From Catenibacterium mitsuoka_A (lineage in GTDB: Bacteria > Bacillota_I > Bacilli_A > Erysipelotrichales > Coprobacillaceae), in assembly GCF_964259225.1 (NCBI RefSeq), contig NZ_CAXVKN010000030.1: 26,292 nt of DNA. The stretch is one strand, 5' to 3'. The translations under genes and the position numbers were made by a program. Within the stretch, counting starts at the first letter, position 1; each line of letters opens with the position of its first letter. The notes below the pieces were generated by a model. That model worked only from the letters and a program-made list of their open reading frames with translations, made no database searches and had not been told where the DNA came from. Positions 7,895 to 17,451 of the stretch are shown one piece after another.

Positions 7895-8911
7895 ATGAGT
7901 AAAGTATTTGTACCAGAGAACTATCATTCACAACTCAATCTTATTGAGACTGAAGTTGCGATTAAGATGATTAAAGATTATTTTGAAAGACGTTTATCAG
8001 AAGAATTAAGACTCACTAGAGTATCTGCACCACTATTTTTATTAAAAAACACAGGATTAAATGATGATTTAAATGGAACTGAAAGACCAGTAGCTTTCAA
8101 CAGCTATGAGTTAAATAATGATGATGAAATTGAAATCATTCATTCACTTGCAAAATGGAAGCGTGATGCGCTTTATAGATATGGCTTTGAAGCACATACA
8201 GGACTATATACAGATATGAACGCAATTAGAAGAGATGAAACAATTGATAACCTTCATTCTATGTATGTAGACCAGTGGGACTGGGAATTAGTGATCAAAC
8301 CTGAAGATCGTACTGTTGATTTCTTCAAACAGACTGTTAAGAAGATTTATAAAGCTTTATTAGATTTAGATTTCTTAATGATTCGTCATTATCCAAAATT
8401 GGATAAAGGATTATTACCAGAAAAGATTTTCTTTATTACCACACAGGAATTAGAAGATGTTTATCCTGATTTGACACCAAAGGAAAGAGAAAGAGCTATT
8501 ACTAAGGCTAAAAAGGCTGTATGTTTAATGAAGATTGGGGATACCCTTAAGTCAGGTATTAAACATGATGGACGTGCACCAGACTATGATGACTGGACAC
8601 TTAATGGTGATATTCTTGTTTATCATCCTATTCTTGATGATGCATTTGAATTATCTTCTATGGGTGTACGTGTTGATGCGAAAGCTTTAGAAGAACAGTT
8701 AAAGAAAGCACATGCTGAAGAACGTACTGAACTTCCTTACCATCAGAACGTTTTAAACAATGTTTATCCACTAAGTATTGGTGGCGGTATTGGTCAGTCA
8801 CGTTTATGTATGTTCTTCTTAAAGAAAGCCCATATTGGTGAAGTACAAGCTTCATTATGGGATGAAGATACAATGCGTATCTGCGAAGAAAATGATATAC
8901 ATTTATTATAA
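7895..8911 (+). CDS. asnA: Aspartate-ammonia ligase (asparagine synthetase A)
   Basis: 338 residues, close to the usual ~330. AsnA makes asparagine from aspartate, ammonia and ATP, and has a class II tRNA-synthetase-like fold. Family signatures are the N-terminal QLNLIETEVAIK region (about 14-25), the central MYVDQWDWELV (about 123-133) and the C-terminal GGGIGQSR (296-303), the class II motif 3 with its ATP-binding arginine, followed by the conserved ending AHIGEVQASLWDED. AAAGGAG lies 10 bases before the ATG. It is transcribed alone: its own -10 lies upstream and a terminator overlaps its stop codon. Confidence 0.96.
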   Translation: MSKVFVPENYHSQLNLIETEVAIKMIKDYFERRLSEELRLTRVSAPLFLLKNTGLNDDLNGTERPVAFNSYELNNDDEIEIIHSLAKWKRDALYRYGFEAHTGLYTDMNAIRRDETIDNLHSMYVDQWDWELVIKPEDRTVDFFKQTVKKIYKALLDLDFLMIRHYPKLDKGLLPEKIFFITTQELEDVYPDLTPKERERAITKAKKAVCLMKIGDTLKSGIKHDGRAPDYDDWTLNGDILVYHPILDDAFELSSMGVRVDAKALEEQLKKAHAEERTELPYHQNVLNNVYPLSIGGGIGQSRLCMFFLKKAHIGEVQASLWDEDTMRICEENDIHLL

Positions 8912-8935
8912 AGTTCACTCATGTGAACTTTTTTT
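8911..8935 (+). terminator. Terminator of asnA
   Basis: AAGTTCAC (8911-8918) pairs with GTGAACTT (8923-8930) around a 4-base loop, followed by TTTTT. The stem starts at the last base of the asnA stop codon. Its T tail runs directly into the extended -10 of nadE. Confidence 0.85.
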
Positions 8936-8943
8936 GATATAAT
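8935..8943 (+). promoter_or_regulatory. Extended -10 promoter of nadE
   Basis: TGATATAAT, a perfect TGN-extended -10, starts at the last T of the asnA terminator. The -35 position would fall inside the terminator stem and shows no consensus. Start of transcription near 8950 leaves an 18-base leader. Confidence 0.55.
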
Positions 8944-8967
8944 GAGAGGGAAATTGGAGGAATGTTT

Positions 8968-10866
8968 ATGAAAGATGGTTTTATTAGAGTTGCAGCTGGT
9001 TCTTTTAAAGTCTCTATCGCAAATGTGAAAAAGAATGCGCAGGAGATTATCCGTTTATCAAAAGAAGCCAACGCAAATCATACACAGGTTCTTGTATTAA
9101 ATGAGTTATGTTTAACTGGTTATACAATTGAAGATCTTTTCTTTCAGAAAAGAGTATTGAATGAATCAGAAACACAGCTTCAATATATTCTAGATGAAAC
9201 AAAAGATCTTGATACAGTGATTGTTATTGGAATGCCACTTGTCATCCGTAATGATCTTTACAATTGTGCTCTTGTATTACATAGAGGAGATATTCTAGGT
9301 GCTGTACCTAAGACATATATTCCAAATTATCATGAATTCTATGAAGGTAGACATTTCAAGAGTGGTCGTGATTTAGATGAGTATATTACTTTATGTGATC
9401 AGGAAATTCATGTGACAACTGAACAGATTTTTGAAGATGTGAATCATCCTTGGTTAAAGATTGGGGTAGAAATATGTGAAGATGTATGGGCACCTCATAC
9501 ACCAAGTACTGATGCATGTTTAAACGGGGCAACACTTATTGTGAACCCTTCTGCATCTAATAACTTAACAGGTAAGAGTGATTATAGACGTAGTTTAATT
9601 AGTGCAACAAGTGCAAGACTTGTATGTGGCTATGTTTATAGTAATACAGGTGTAGGTGAATCAACAACAGATGTGGTATTCTCTAATCATCATCTTATTT
9701 ATGAAAATGGTACATTACTTAAAGAATCTACTCAGTATTCTACAGGTTTAATCTATGCAGATATGGATTTAGAAAAGATTCATACAGAACGTATTGAAAT
9801 GACCACTTATGATAGTGAAGATTATTTTGATGCTGTACCATTTGCATTAGATGATGAAGAATTAGATTTAGATCGTTATTATGATCCTCATCCATTTGTC
9901 CCTAGTGATAAAGATAAACGTGCTGCACGTTGTGAAGAAGTATTTAATATTCAGACTCATGGCTTAATGCAGAGACTTGAAGCAGCTCATATTAAGAAAG
10001 TCGTCGTTGGTATGTCTGGAGGACTTGATTCTACTCTTGCCTTACTTGTAATGCATAAGGCTTATAAGATGCTAGGTCGTCCTGTATCAGATATTATTGC
10101 GGTCACTATGCCTTGTTTTGGTACAACAGATCGTACTTTAAATAATGCCTTAACACTTATGAAAGAACTAGAAGTCACTTCTATGACAGTCAATATCAAA
10201 GATGCCGTTAACCAGCATTTTAAAGATATTAATCATAACCCTGAAGTTCATGATGTCACTTATGAAAACTGCCAGGCACGTGAAAGAACACAGGTTCTTA
10301 TGGATATTGCGAATCAGGCAGGTGGTATTGTCGTAGGTACAGGAGACTTATCAGAAGTTGCACTTGGATGGTCTACTTATAATGGTGACCATATGAGTAT
10401 GTATGGTGTTAATGTTTCTGTTCCTAAGACACTAGTAAGATATCTTGTAGATTATGTATCTACTTTATATAAAGGTGAAGTATTAGAGGCTACATTACAG
10501 GATATTCTTCATACACCAGTCTCACCTGAATTACTTCCTGCAAAAGATGGTGAAATTACTCAGAAGACAGAAGATATTGTAGGACCTTATGAATTACATG
10601 ACTTCTTCCTATATCATCATGCAAGATTCCATTATGAACCACAGAAATTATTACGTATTGCGGTTCATACATATGGTGATAAATATGATGAAGCAACAAT
10701 TAAGAAATGGCTCACTCTATTCTATAGACGTTTCTTTACTCAGCAGTTCAAGCGTAGCTGTATCCCAGATGGCCCTAAAGTTGGTTCAGTGGCTTTATCT
10801 CCTCGTGGGGATTTACGTATGCCTAGTGATGCAGATGTATCTATGTGGCTTGATGAGTTACGTTAA
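8968..10866 (+). CDS. nadE: Glutamine-dependent NAD+ synthetase
   Basis: A two-domain enzyme (632 residues) that makes NAD+ from deamido-NAD+ with ATP and glutamine-derived ammonia. The N-terminal nitrilase-type glutaminase half has the Glu-Lys-Cys triad: E46 (NELCLTGY), K115 (VPKTYIPNY) and C170 (EICEDVWAP). The C-terminal synthetase half has the PP-loop SGGLDS (350-355) and the GTGDLSE and GDHMSMYGVN segments. The start at 8968 is preferred because GGAGG (8956-8960) is 7 bases upstream; the in-frame ATG at 8962 is only 1 base away from it. The gene has its own promoter and terminator, so it is a single-gene unit. Confidence 0.96.
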   Translation: MKDGFIRVAAGSFKVSIANVKKNAQEIIRLSKEANANHTQVLVLNELCLTGYTIEDLFFQKRVLNESETQLQYILDETKDLDTVIVIGMPLVIRNDLYNCALVLHRGDILGAVPKTYIPNYHEFYEGRHFKSGRDLDEYITLCDQEIHVTTEQIFEDVNHPWLKIGVEICEDVWAPHTPSTDACLNGATLIVNPSASNNLTGKSDYRRSLISATSARLVCGYVYSNTGVGESTTDVVFSNHHLIYENGTLLKESTQYSTGLIYADMDLEKIHTERIEMTTYDSEDYFDAVPFALDDEELDLDRYYDPHPFVPSDKDKRAARCEEVFNIQTHGLMQRLEAAHIKKVVVGMSGGLDSTLALLVMHKAYKMLGRPVSDIIAVTMPCFGTTDRTLNNALTLMKELEVTSMTVNIKDAVNQHFKDINHNPEVHDVTYENCQARERTQVLMDIANQAGGIVVGTGDLSEVALGWSTYNGDHMSMYGVNVSVPKTLVRYLVDYVSTLYKGEVLEATLQDILHTPVSPELLPAKDGEITQKTEDIVGPYELHDFFLYHHARFHYEPQKLLRIAVHTYGDKYDEATIKKWLTLFYRRFFTQQFKRSCIPDGPKVGSVALSPRGDLRMPSDADVSMWLDELR

Positions 10867-10870
10867 CCTG

Positions 10871-10900
10871 AAGCTTTCCACTTATGTGGAAGGCTTTTTT
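10871..10900 (+). terminator. Terminator of nadE
   Basis: An 11-bp stem (10871-10881 with 10886-10896, one G-U pair, TTAT loop) is followed by TTTTTT. It lies 4 bases after the stop codon. Confidence 0.88.
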
Positions 10901-10959
10901 CTTAACTCCATTATATAGGTGTTATAGAGACTGAACTTAATGCATGATTTTAGATGCAA

Positions 10960-10968
10960 TGATATAAT
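10960..10968 (+). promoter_or_regulatory. Extended -10 promoter of addB-addA
   Basis: TGATATAAT, identical to the nadE element, lies 31 bases before the addB start codon. No good -35 is seen at 17 bases upstream. Confidence 0.55.
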
Positions 10969-10999
10969 AGTACCAAAGTACAAATGAAGGAGAATCATT

Positions 11000-13561
11000 A
11001 TGCAGATTATTAAAGGGATGCACCTCAATAAAAAACTCAATGAATTGGCAAAACACTTACAGGGACCTGCTTATATCATTACAGAAAATACTGAATATAT
11101 AGAAGATCTATTCTTGAATAAGTATTCCTGTTTATTTGATATAGAAGTTCTAACACTTAAACAATATATAGATAAGATTTTGATTTCACATAAACAGTTT
11201 GCCCGTCATATTTATTCACAGGCAGATCTTGTTTTTATAATGCGTCATATTCTTTCTTGTCATACATTTAATACAATACAGTTTAGTTCTAATTCTTATG
11301 AGATGATTCTTGAACTCATTAATACACTTAAGAAGATTCATAGAAATAATATAACTCTTGAACAGTTTTTCGAAGATACTTTATTAAGTAAAAAATGTGA
11401 AGATTTATATACAATTAATTCTCTTATTTCAGGAGGATATTGGACAATTGAAGAGATGGTAGAAGATTTAATAGACGATTCATTAAAGACACCTCTTTAT
11501 ATTATGAGTGATGATTATCCTCATATTGCATCCAAAGAGTTGTTTAAGAAGATAGACAACTATGTTCCAGTCACATTATTAGAGACGACAGATGCAGATG
11601 AAGTATTAAATGAATATGAAGATGCTATTATTCATCATTTATTTGATAATGTGGATGTGCATAATGTAGCTAAAGGACGTATTATTACAGGTGGTCATCC
11701 TATGCAAGAATGTATGAAGATTGCCTGTGATATTAAATCACGTATTGTGAATGAACAGCTGCAATATGAAGATTTTATGATCATTACAAATCAGGCAAGT
11801 TATTCAGATTATTTAACTATTTGTTTTGATGAACTCAATATTCCTGCCACATTATCACAAAATGAAACATGTCATTATAATAGTGACTACCGTAAAATGT
11901 CTCGATCATTATCAGAGTGTAAAGGACATACTTTTAAAGAAATTATTCAGTTCCTTCAAAAACAGGATATCAGTGCCTCTATGATTAAAACTCTTGATAC
12001 CTATAAATGTAATGATGAAATTAGTCCTGAAGAGTTTGATTTATTCCTCCAATGTATTATCCCAGGTAAAAGAGAAATAAATAAGACAGGTGTTATCGTG
12101 ACTTCACTTGAAAAGGGACTCACTGCAACACAAAAACATATTTACTTAACAGGAATCAATGAAACATTCCTACCTTTAGAAATCAGTGATAAAGGATTCT
12201 TAATGGAGGAAGACTATAAACAATTTAATCCTCATCCTCTATTATTAGATGAACAGTTACAGGCACATTATAAGCGTATTATACAAGTTCTTTTAAACCC
12301 TTATTTATCTTATACATTCTCTTATAGCAAAAAGAATATGGCTGCCAATGAGTTAATTCCTTCTATTCTCATGTCACGTTTAAGTGATCTATTTGAATTA
12401 GAATATATTAATCCTCCATTGAATCTCATCAAGAATAACCTATATTTAAATCAATCACGTATAGATGAAGATCCTATTAATCGATTGATTGATCATTATA
12501 AGATGACAAGTAACCAGCCTGAATTTATTAAAGATACAGATAAGTTAGGTAGAGGTGTAAGTATTTCTCGTTTAGAGACATATAATAAGTGTCCTTTCTC
12601 TTATTACATTAAATATGGATTAAAGATTACAGAAAAGAGAGAAGATACTTTACAATCAAGTGAACTCGGCTCTTTATGTCATTATTTAATGGAGAAATGT
12701 TTGGATGATGAATCTCTTGTAGATCAAGAAGCAAAACATTATATAGAAGAGAATCTGAAAGAGAAATATGATGGTCATCCAATGAACCAATACTTTATTA
12801 ATAATCTGATTGAAGATATGAAGATAACAATCAAGATTATTCAGAAACAGTTAAAAATGGGTGACTATGTTCCTATCGCAAAAGAAAAAGAAATTTCTGG
12901 TGAAATTGGTGGTGTTCCTTTCTCAGGTATTATTGATAGAGTGGATGAATTTGAGAATATGGTACGTATTGTGGATTATAAATCAAGTAAGAAAGAGGTT
13001 GATTTCAATCTCGCAATACAGGGATTTAATATTCAGATGCTTGTTTATCTAGATATGTTATGCAAGCAGGAAAACAAGGACCGTGCAGGTATGTTGTACT
13101 TTAATATGAAGAAACGAATACTAACACGTGATACAAGTTATGCGCTTGGTGATGAGGATGTATTAAAAGAATATCGTATGGAAGGCTATATGGTGGATGA
13201 TGGATCTACTAATTCTGTAAAAGGACTCGGATCTACTCCTGAATTAATTGCACCTGTTAAGATTAAGAAGTCTGGAGAATATGCGAATAGCGCAAAGGTT
13301 ATTTCCCCTGATGAACTAGATCAAATTATGGAGTATGTTGAGAATCATATTTCTGAACTATATAAAAAGATTCATGATGGATTAATTCCTATCCACCCTA
13401 CCTTAACAGACGGTGCACAACCAGGTAGTGACTTTAAGGTTTATCCATGTACTTATTGTCCTTATAAGTCAGTATGCTTATTTGATGTATTTGAAAATGA
13501 AAATAGAATGATTGCGAAAGATATGTATAAGAAACTAAAAGGAGATGATGAGAATGCCTAA
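11000..13561 (+). CDS. addB: ATP-dependent helicase/nuclease subunit B (AddB/RexB), short form
   Basis: An 853-residue AddB-like protein, partner of AddA in processing double-strand breaks for recombination. The C-terminal nuclease domain has H561, D646 (GIIDRVD), and D659 with K661 (IVDYKS). Four cysteines, C531 (CPFSYY) and C817, C820, C826 (CTYCPYKSVC), match the 4Fe-4S clasp around the AddB nuclease. The family is usually about 1,100-1,200 residues. This one is some 300 shorter and begins without the Walker A loop seen at the N-terminus of B. subtilis AddB; it starts where the second strand would be (YIITEN). AAGGAG lies 7 bases before the ATG, so the start looks real. The end overlaps addA by 8 bases. 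Confidence 0.9.
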   Translation: MQIIKGMHLNKKLNELAKHLQGPAYIITENTEYIEDLFLNKYSCLFDIEVLTLKQYIDKILISHKQFARHIYSQADLVFIMRHILSCHTFNTIQFSSNSYEMILELINTLKKIHRNNITLEQFFEDTLLSKKCEDLYTINSLISGGYWTIEEMVEDLIDDSLKTPLYIMSDDYPHIASKELFKKIDNYVPVTLLETTDADEVLNEYEDAIIHHLFDNVDVHNVAKGRIITGGHPMQECMKIACDIKSRIVNEQLQYEDFMIITNQASYSDYLTICFDELNIPATLSQNETCHYNSDYRKMSRSLSECKGHTFKEIIQFLQKQDISASMIKTLDTYKCNDEISPEEFDLFLQCIIPGKREINKTGVIVTSLEKGLTATQKHIYLTGINETFLPLEISDKGFLMEEDYKQFNPHPLLLDEQLQAHYKRIIQVLLNPYLSYTFSYSKKNMAANELIPSILMSRLSDLFELEYINPPLNLIKNNLYLNQSRIDEDPINRLIDHYKMTSNQPEFIKDTDKLGRGVSISRLETYNKCPFSYYIKYGLKITEKREDTLQSSELGSLCHYLMEKCLDDESLVDQEAKHYIEENLKEKYDGHPMNQYFINNLIEDMKITIKIIQKQLKMGDYVPIAKEKEISGEIGGVPFSGIIDRVDEFENMVRIVDYKSSKKEVDFNLAIQGFNIQMLVYLDMLCKQENKDRAGMLYFNMKKRILTRDTSYALGDEDVLKEYRMEGYMVDDGSTNSVKGLGSTPELIAPVKIKKSGEYANSAKVISPDELDQIMEYVENHISELYKKIHDGLIPIHPTLTDGAQPGSDFKVYPCTYCPYKSVCLFDVFENENRMIAKDMYKKLKGDDENA

Positions 13562-16500
13562 ATACAATAAAGAACAACAGGCTGCAATTGATTTAAGAGG
13601 AAAGACTATTCTTGTCAGTGCTCCTGCTGGTTCAGGAAAGACAAGAATTCTTGTAGCTCGATTAATCAGTTTAATTGTGAATGATCATTATTCAATGGAT
13701 CAATTCCTTGTATTAACCTTTACTAAAGCGGCCGGAAATGAAATGAAACAAAGATTGAATGTGTCTTTACATGAAGAAGCCCTCGCTGATCACGATGAGG
13801 AAACATTGAGACATATTCAAGAACAGATTCAATTACTGCCTCATGCCTACATCACTACATTTGATAGTTTCTGTAAGACTCTCTTAGAGAAGTATGGCTA
13901 TTTGATTGGTGTGATGCCAGGATTTAAGGTGAACCCTTCACCTGATTTAATTAAAGACCAGGTTCTCGATCAATGTTTAGAGAAATGGGTAGAAGATCCA
14001 GATTTCAAGGATTATGCTTATCGTCACAACACAAAAAATAACTTTGATGATTTAAAGAAGACTTTAATAGACTTCCAGAATATCACCAATTCTTTTGTAG
14101 ATTTCCATCGTTTCCTTGATCAGGTTCATGAAAGATATTATGATTTTAATCTTTCTAGAAACATGCCTATTCTAGAAGGCATGACTCAATTATATAGAGA
14201 CTGCTGTCTTAAAAGTTTAAGTGCCTATAATATTTTATATCGTTTCTGTGAAAGGCATGATATTACTTATTTCTTTGAAACTGTTGAAAATGCGAAAAAA
14301 CCTGCACCTGCCACTGCATTATATGATTATTATTCTGATCTCTACGATGCCTTAAATAGACCTCTTACCTTTGATACATTAAATAGTTTACTGTCTCAAA
14401 AGTTAGAAATGGCAACTATTAAATGGAGTGAATTAGGTGTCGATGATTCTGTTAAGAAACAATATACAAAGTTAAAAGGGAATGTCACTGATCCTCTTTC
14501 AAAATTAAAGAAGTTTTTATCTTTTACTTCAACAGAGGAGTTCAAAAAATATCTTGATTATTCTTTTAAAGATATTGAATTCTTACTTGGTAAAGATGGA
14601 CTATTGGATCAGTTCAATAAAGATTATAGTGGCGCAAAGAAAGCTAGAAATGAATTAGACTTCCATGATCTAGAAGAATATGCAACAAGACTGTTGCAGC
14701 CTGATCTTCCAGTTGTAGAAAGATTGAATCATACATTAAAGGAAATCATGGTGGATGAGTATCAGGATACCAATGAAATGCAGGAGAACCTTGTCTTAAA
14801 GATTGCGAACTATGATGAACATATTCCAATGTTTATGGTCGGCGATATGAAACAGTCTATTTATCGTTTTAGACAGGCTGATCCTTCTATTTTCCAATAT
14901 AAATTTGATACATTCACTAAACTAGAAGAGATGACAGAATATGATACAAATATTCGTATTGATTTAAAGTATAACTATCGTTCTGAAAAAGTTGTATTGG
15001 ATAGTGTCAATTATATTTTTGATTGTATTATGGATAGTTCTGTAGGTGGATTAGAGTATATCCATGGTGATAATGCGATTTTAAGATATGATTTTGATGC
15101 GAAAGGTACAACACTTCCTGAACTAGAGAAGAATCATGATTTTGATACAGACATACTTATTTCTCTTTATAAGAATCAGGAAGAATATACAAAATCTGAA
15201 GTGGAAGCACATATGGTTGCCCAGAAAATCATCAGCATGAAAAAACTGAAGGATTATAAATATCATGATTTTGCGGTACTCATGCGTTCTACAACCGAAT
15301 TTATTACTTATAAGAAGGTGTTTGAACGTTATCATATTCCTGCAAATATTACTTTATCAAGTGGTTTGTTTGAGTCTAATGAAGTCATTAGTATGATGAC
15401 ATTATTAAAGGCTTTGGTTAATCCATATGATGATATTGCGATGTTATCTGTATTACATAATAACTTCTTATTTTCTCATTTTACTGAGAACGAGTTATTA
15501 GAAATCAGAGATGCAGATGACCCTCTCTATATCAACCTTACCCACCATACCAACAATAAAGTACTTCATTTCTTAGAAGTATTTGATGATTTAAGAAATA
15601 CGGCCATGACATCTTCACCTTATGAAACACTAAAGAAATGTTTAAAAGAAACAGGATACCAGGCTTTTGTATCCCAGTTAATGAATGGTGAACAACGTAG
15701 CGCAAACTTAGATATTCTATTAGAAACATTCCGTACTAATGAAGAATATCCTTATTTAAAGGATTACTTAGAACTATTAGATTCTTCTTCTAACCAAGCA
15801 CCTGGTTTTATTGCGAGTGATGAAAATGATGCTGTAGAGTTCATGACTATTCATAAGTCTAAAGGGCTACAGTTTCCAGTTGTCTTTGTGAGTGCGATGC
15901 AGAAGCAATTTAATACTTCTGATGAAAAAGCGGAAATTATTATTTCTCAGCATGATGGAGTGGCAGGAAGTGTATGTAATCTAGAAGAATCTCCTTTTGG
16001 AAATATTGTATGTAAGTATGAACATCCTTATTCAAAGATGTTGAAGATGTTTATTCATCAGGAAACAGTGAATGAAGAAATGCGTATTTTATATGTTGCC
16101 TTAACACGTGCAGAAAAGAAACTCATCTTAACGGGTACAATCAAGGATGAAGAAGAGATTATTTCACTTGCTCGTAAAGTTCAAGCTAATGATACAGATC
16201 CTACTCTAAAAAAGGGTCAGGGTGTTGTATATAACCTCGCTATGCGTTCTACGAATAACTATTTAGACTGGGTAATTATGGCTTTATTAAGACATAAAGA
16301 CTTCCAAAATGATATAAAGATACTCATCCCTGAAATCAAACCTTATCTTTCTCTAAATCGTTCTTCTTTTAAAGAACTAGATAACAAGGATACTCAATTA
16401 GCACGTTTCCATTGTACGATACTAGATAGTAATGAAACAGTACAACGTATTCCACCATATGCGAAAATCAAGGCAGATAACCAATATCGTGCCTACAAGA

Positions 16501-17090
16501 AGTATTATGATTTTGAATATCCATATCCTGTTGAACCACGTAGCATTGCGGTCACAAGTATGGAAGAAATGAAGAATGATGATACACATTTTGATTTTAG
16601 TAATGAAGAAACTCACTATCTAGCGACAGATAGAGGAACACTCGTACATAACTTGTTGAGCTACTTTAATTTCAAAGATGATGATCCTCAGGAATTGATG
16701 GAATCACTTTATACGAATCAGATGTTTGATGAAGAAGGATTGAGTGTACTAAAGAACTATCTTCCTCATATCAATGATTTTATCAATAGTGATACATATC
16801 AATTGATTAAAGATGCAGATCAAATTTACCAGGAAAAACAATTTAGATACAAAGATGAGAATGGTCTCATCATCAATGGTATATTTGACTTAGTCTTTAT
16901 AAAAGACAATAAGGTTTATGTATTAGACTATAAGACAGATAGAGTATCAAAAGATAATAGTGATGAAACACTTAAAGGTCTTCATCATACACAGTTGTCT
17001 TATTACTCTAAAGTACTTAAAGAAGTATTCCACACAGATGTGCAGGCTATTATCTACTATCTTCACATCAATAAAGCTATTTACTTATAG
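13554..17090 (+). CDS. addA: ATP-dependent helicase/nuclease subunit A (AddA/RexA)
   Basis: A 1178-residue UvrD-like helicase fused to a C-terminal nuclease, the motor subunit of AddAB. Motifs in order: Walker A APAGSGKT (23-30), LTFTKAAGNEM (motif Ia), DEYQD (401-405, motif II), GDMKQSIYRFRQADP (III), KYNYRS (IV), TIHKSKGLQFPVVF (V), LYVALTRAEKKL (VI), and nuclease residues D1112 (GIFDLVF), D1125 and K1127 (LDYKTD). Length is near the family's ~1,200. The start at 13554 is preferred because GGAG (13541-13544) lies 9 bases upstream; the in-frame ATGs at 13545 and 13548 abut that site. The 8-base overlap with addB points to coupled translation and balanced subunits. Confidence 0.96.
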   Translation: MPKYNKEQQAAIDLRGKTILVSAPAGSGKTRILVARLISLIVNDHYSMDQFLVLTFTKAAGNEMKQRLNVSLHEEALADHDEETLRHIQEQIQLLPHAYITTFDSFCKTLLEKYGYLIGVMPGFKVNPSPDLIKDQVLDQCLEKWVEDPDFKDYAYRHNTKNNFDDLKKTLIDFQNITNSFVDFHRFLDQVHERYYDFNLSRNMPILEGMTQLYRDCCLKSLSAYNILYRFCERHDITYFFETVENAKKPAPATALYDYYSDLYDALNRPLTFDTLNSLLSQKLEMATIKWSELGVDDSVKKQYTKLKGNVTDPLSKLKKFLSFTSTEEFKKYLDYSFKDIEFLLGKDGLLDQFNKDYSGAKKARNELDFHDLEEYATRLLQPDLPVVERLNHTLKEIMVDEYQDTNEMQENLVLKIANYDEHIPMFMVGDMKQSIYRFRQADPSIFQYKFDTFTKLEEMTEYDTNIRIDLKYNYRSEKVVLDSVNYIFDCIMDSSVGGLEYIHGDNAILRYDFDAKGTTLPELEKNHDFDTDILISLYKNQEEYTKSEVEAHMVAQKIISMKKLKDYKYHDFAVLMRSTTEFITYKKVFERYHIPANITLSSGLFESNEVISMMTLLKALVNPYDDIAMLSVLHNNFLFSHFTENELLEIRDADDPLYINLTHHTNNKVLHFLEVFDDLRNTAMTSSPYETLKKCLKETGYQAFVSQLMNGEQRSANLDILLETFRTNEEYPYLKDYLELLDSSSNQAPGFIASDENDAVEFMTIHKSKGLQFPVVFVSAMQKQFNTSDEKAEIIISQHDGVAGSVCNLEESPFGNIVCKYEHPYSKMLKMFIHQETVNEEMRILYVALTRAEKKLILTGTIKDEEEIISLARKVQANDTDPTLKKGQGVVYNLAMRSTNNYLDWVIMALLRHKDFQNDIKILIPEIKPYLSLNRSSFKELDNKDTQLARFHCTILDSNETVQRIPPYAKIKADNQYRAYKKYYDFEYPYPVEPRSIAVTSMEEMKNDDTHFDFSNEETHYLATDRGTLVHNLLSYFNFKDDDPQELMESLYTNQMFDEEGLSVLKNYLPHINDFINSDTYQLIKDADQIYQEKQFRYKDENGLIINGIFDLVFIKDNKVYVLDYKTDRVSKDNSDETLKGLHHTQLSYYSKVLKEVFHTDVQAIIYYLHINKAIYL

Positions 17091-17128
17091 AAAAAGACTG
17101 ATATCACTTATGTGATATCAGCCTTTTA
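17091..17128. terminator. Bidirectional terminator between addA and the zinc-ribbon gene
   Basis: CTGATATCAC (17098-17107) pairs with GTGATATCAG (17112-17121) around a TTAT loop. T-rich tails follow in both directions: TTTT then TTTTT on the plus strand, and TTTTT from 17095..17091 on the minus strand. It serves the convergent genes addA (plus) and the 96-residue membrane protein (minus). Confidence 0.85.
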
Positions 17129-17416
17129 TTTTTCTACAGTATTGTTTTCTTCATCTCTAAATAATTCTTTTTGACAATGGGGACACACTGTTAAACTACC
17201 TGCATCTTTTGTGGGAAGGTAGTTATGACAATAAGGGCATCTCCAATAAACGAGACCAAGAATAAAATAAATAACTAAACAAATAATAATCGCGATAGTA
17301 AGTATAATCGCAATTGAGGCGTAACCTATGAAATAACAGACTAATGCTGCAATCGCAAGGAGACTAGCTAGATAACTTTGTTTAGACATAAAAAACTGTA
17401 CTCTTTTTAGTTTCAT
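17126..17416 (-). CDS. Small membrane protein with C-terminal zinc ribbon
   Basis: 96 residues: a short basic N-terminus, two hydrophobic membrane spans (about 15-32 and 34-57) and a cytoplasmic-looking tail with a zinc ribbon built from CPYC and CPHC (C60, C63, C78, C81). No known family name comes to mind. The start at 17416 is chosen because GGGTGAT lies just upstream; the ATG at 17428 would leave its GGG almost adjacent to the start codon. The gene follows the sensor kinase on the same strand with its own extended -10, so it may be expressed with or independently of the two-component genes. A role in sensing or membrane stress is only a guess. Confidence 0.7.
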   Translation of the reverse strand: MKLKRVQFFMSKQSYLASLLAIAALVCYFIGYASIAIILTIAIIICLVIYFILGLVYWRCPYCHNYLPTKDAGSLTVCPHCQKELFRDEENNTVEK

Positions 17417-17442
17417 AAGATCACCCATTCCCTACTTGACTT

Positions 17443-17451
17443 ATTATATCA
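17443..17451 (-). promoter_or_regulatory. Extended -10 promoter embedded in the kinase stop codon
   Basis: On the minus strand TGATATAAT (17451..17443) has as its TGA the stop codon of the histidine kinase gene. Transcription would start near 17436, about 20 bases before the zinc-ribbon gene's start at 17416. Confidence 0.5.

Noticed and set aside
10941..10958. Inverted repeat TGCAT/ATGCA just before the addB -10, a possible operator
   Set aside because: Five-base arms are expected by chance, and no other copy was noticed in the window.
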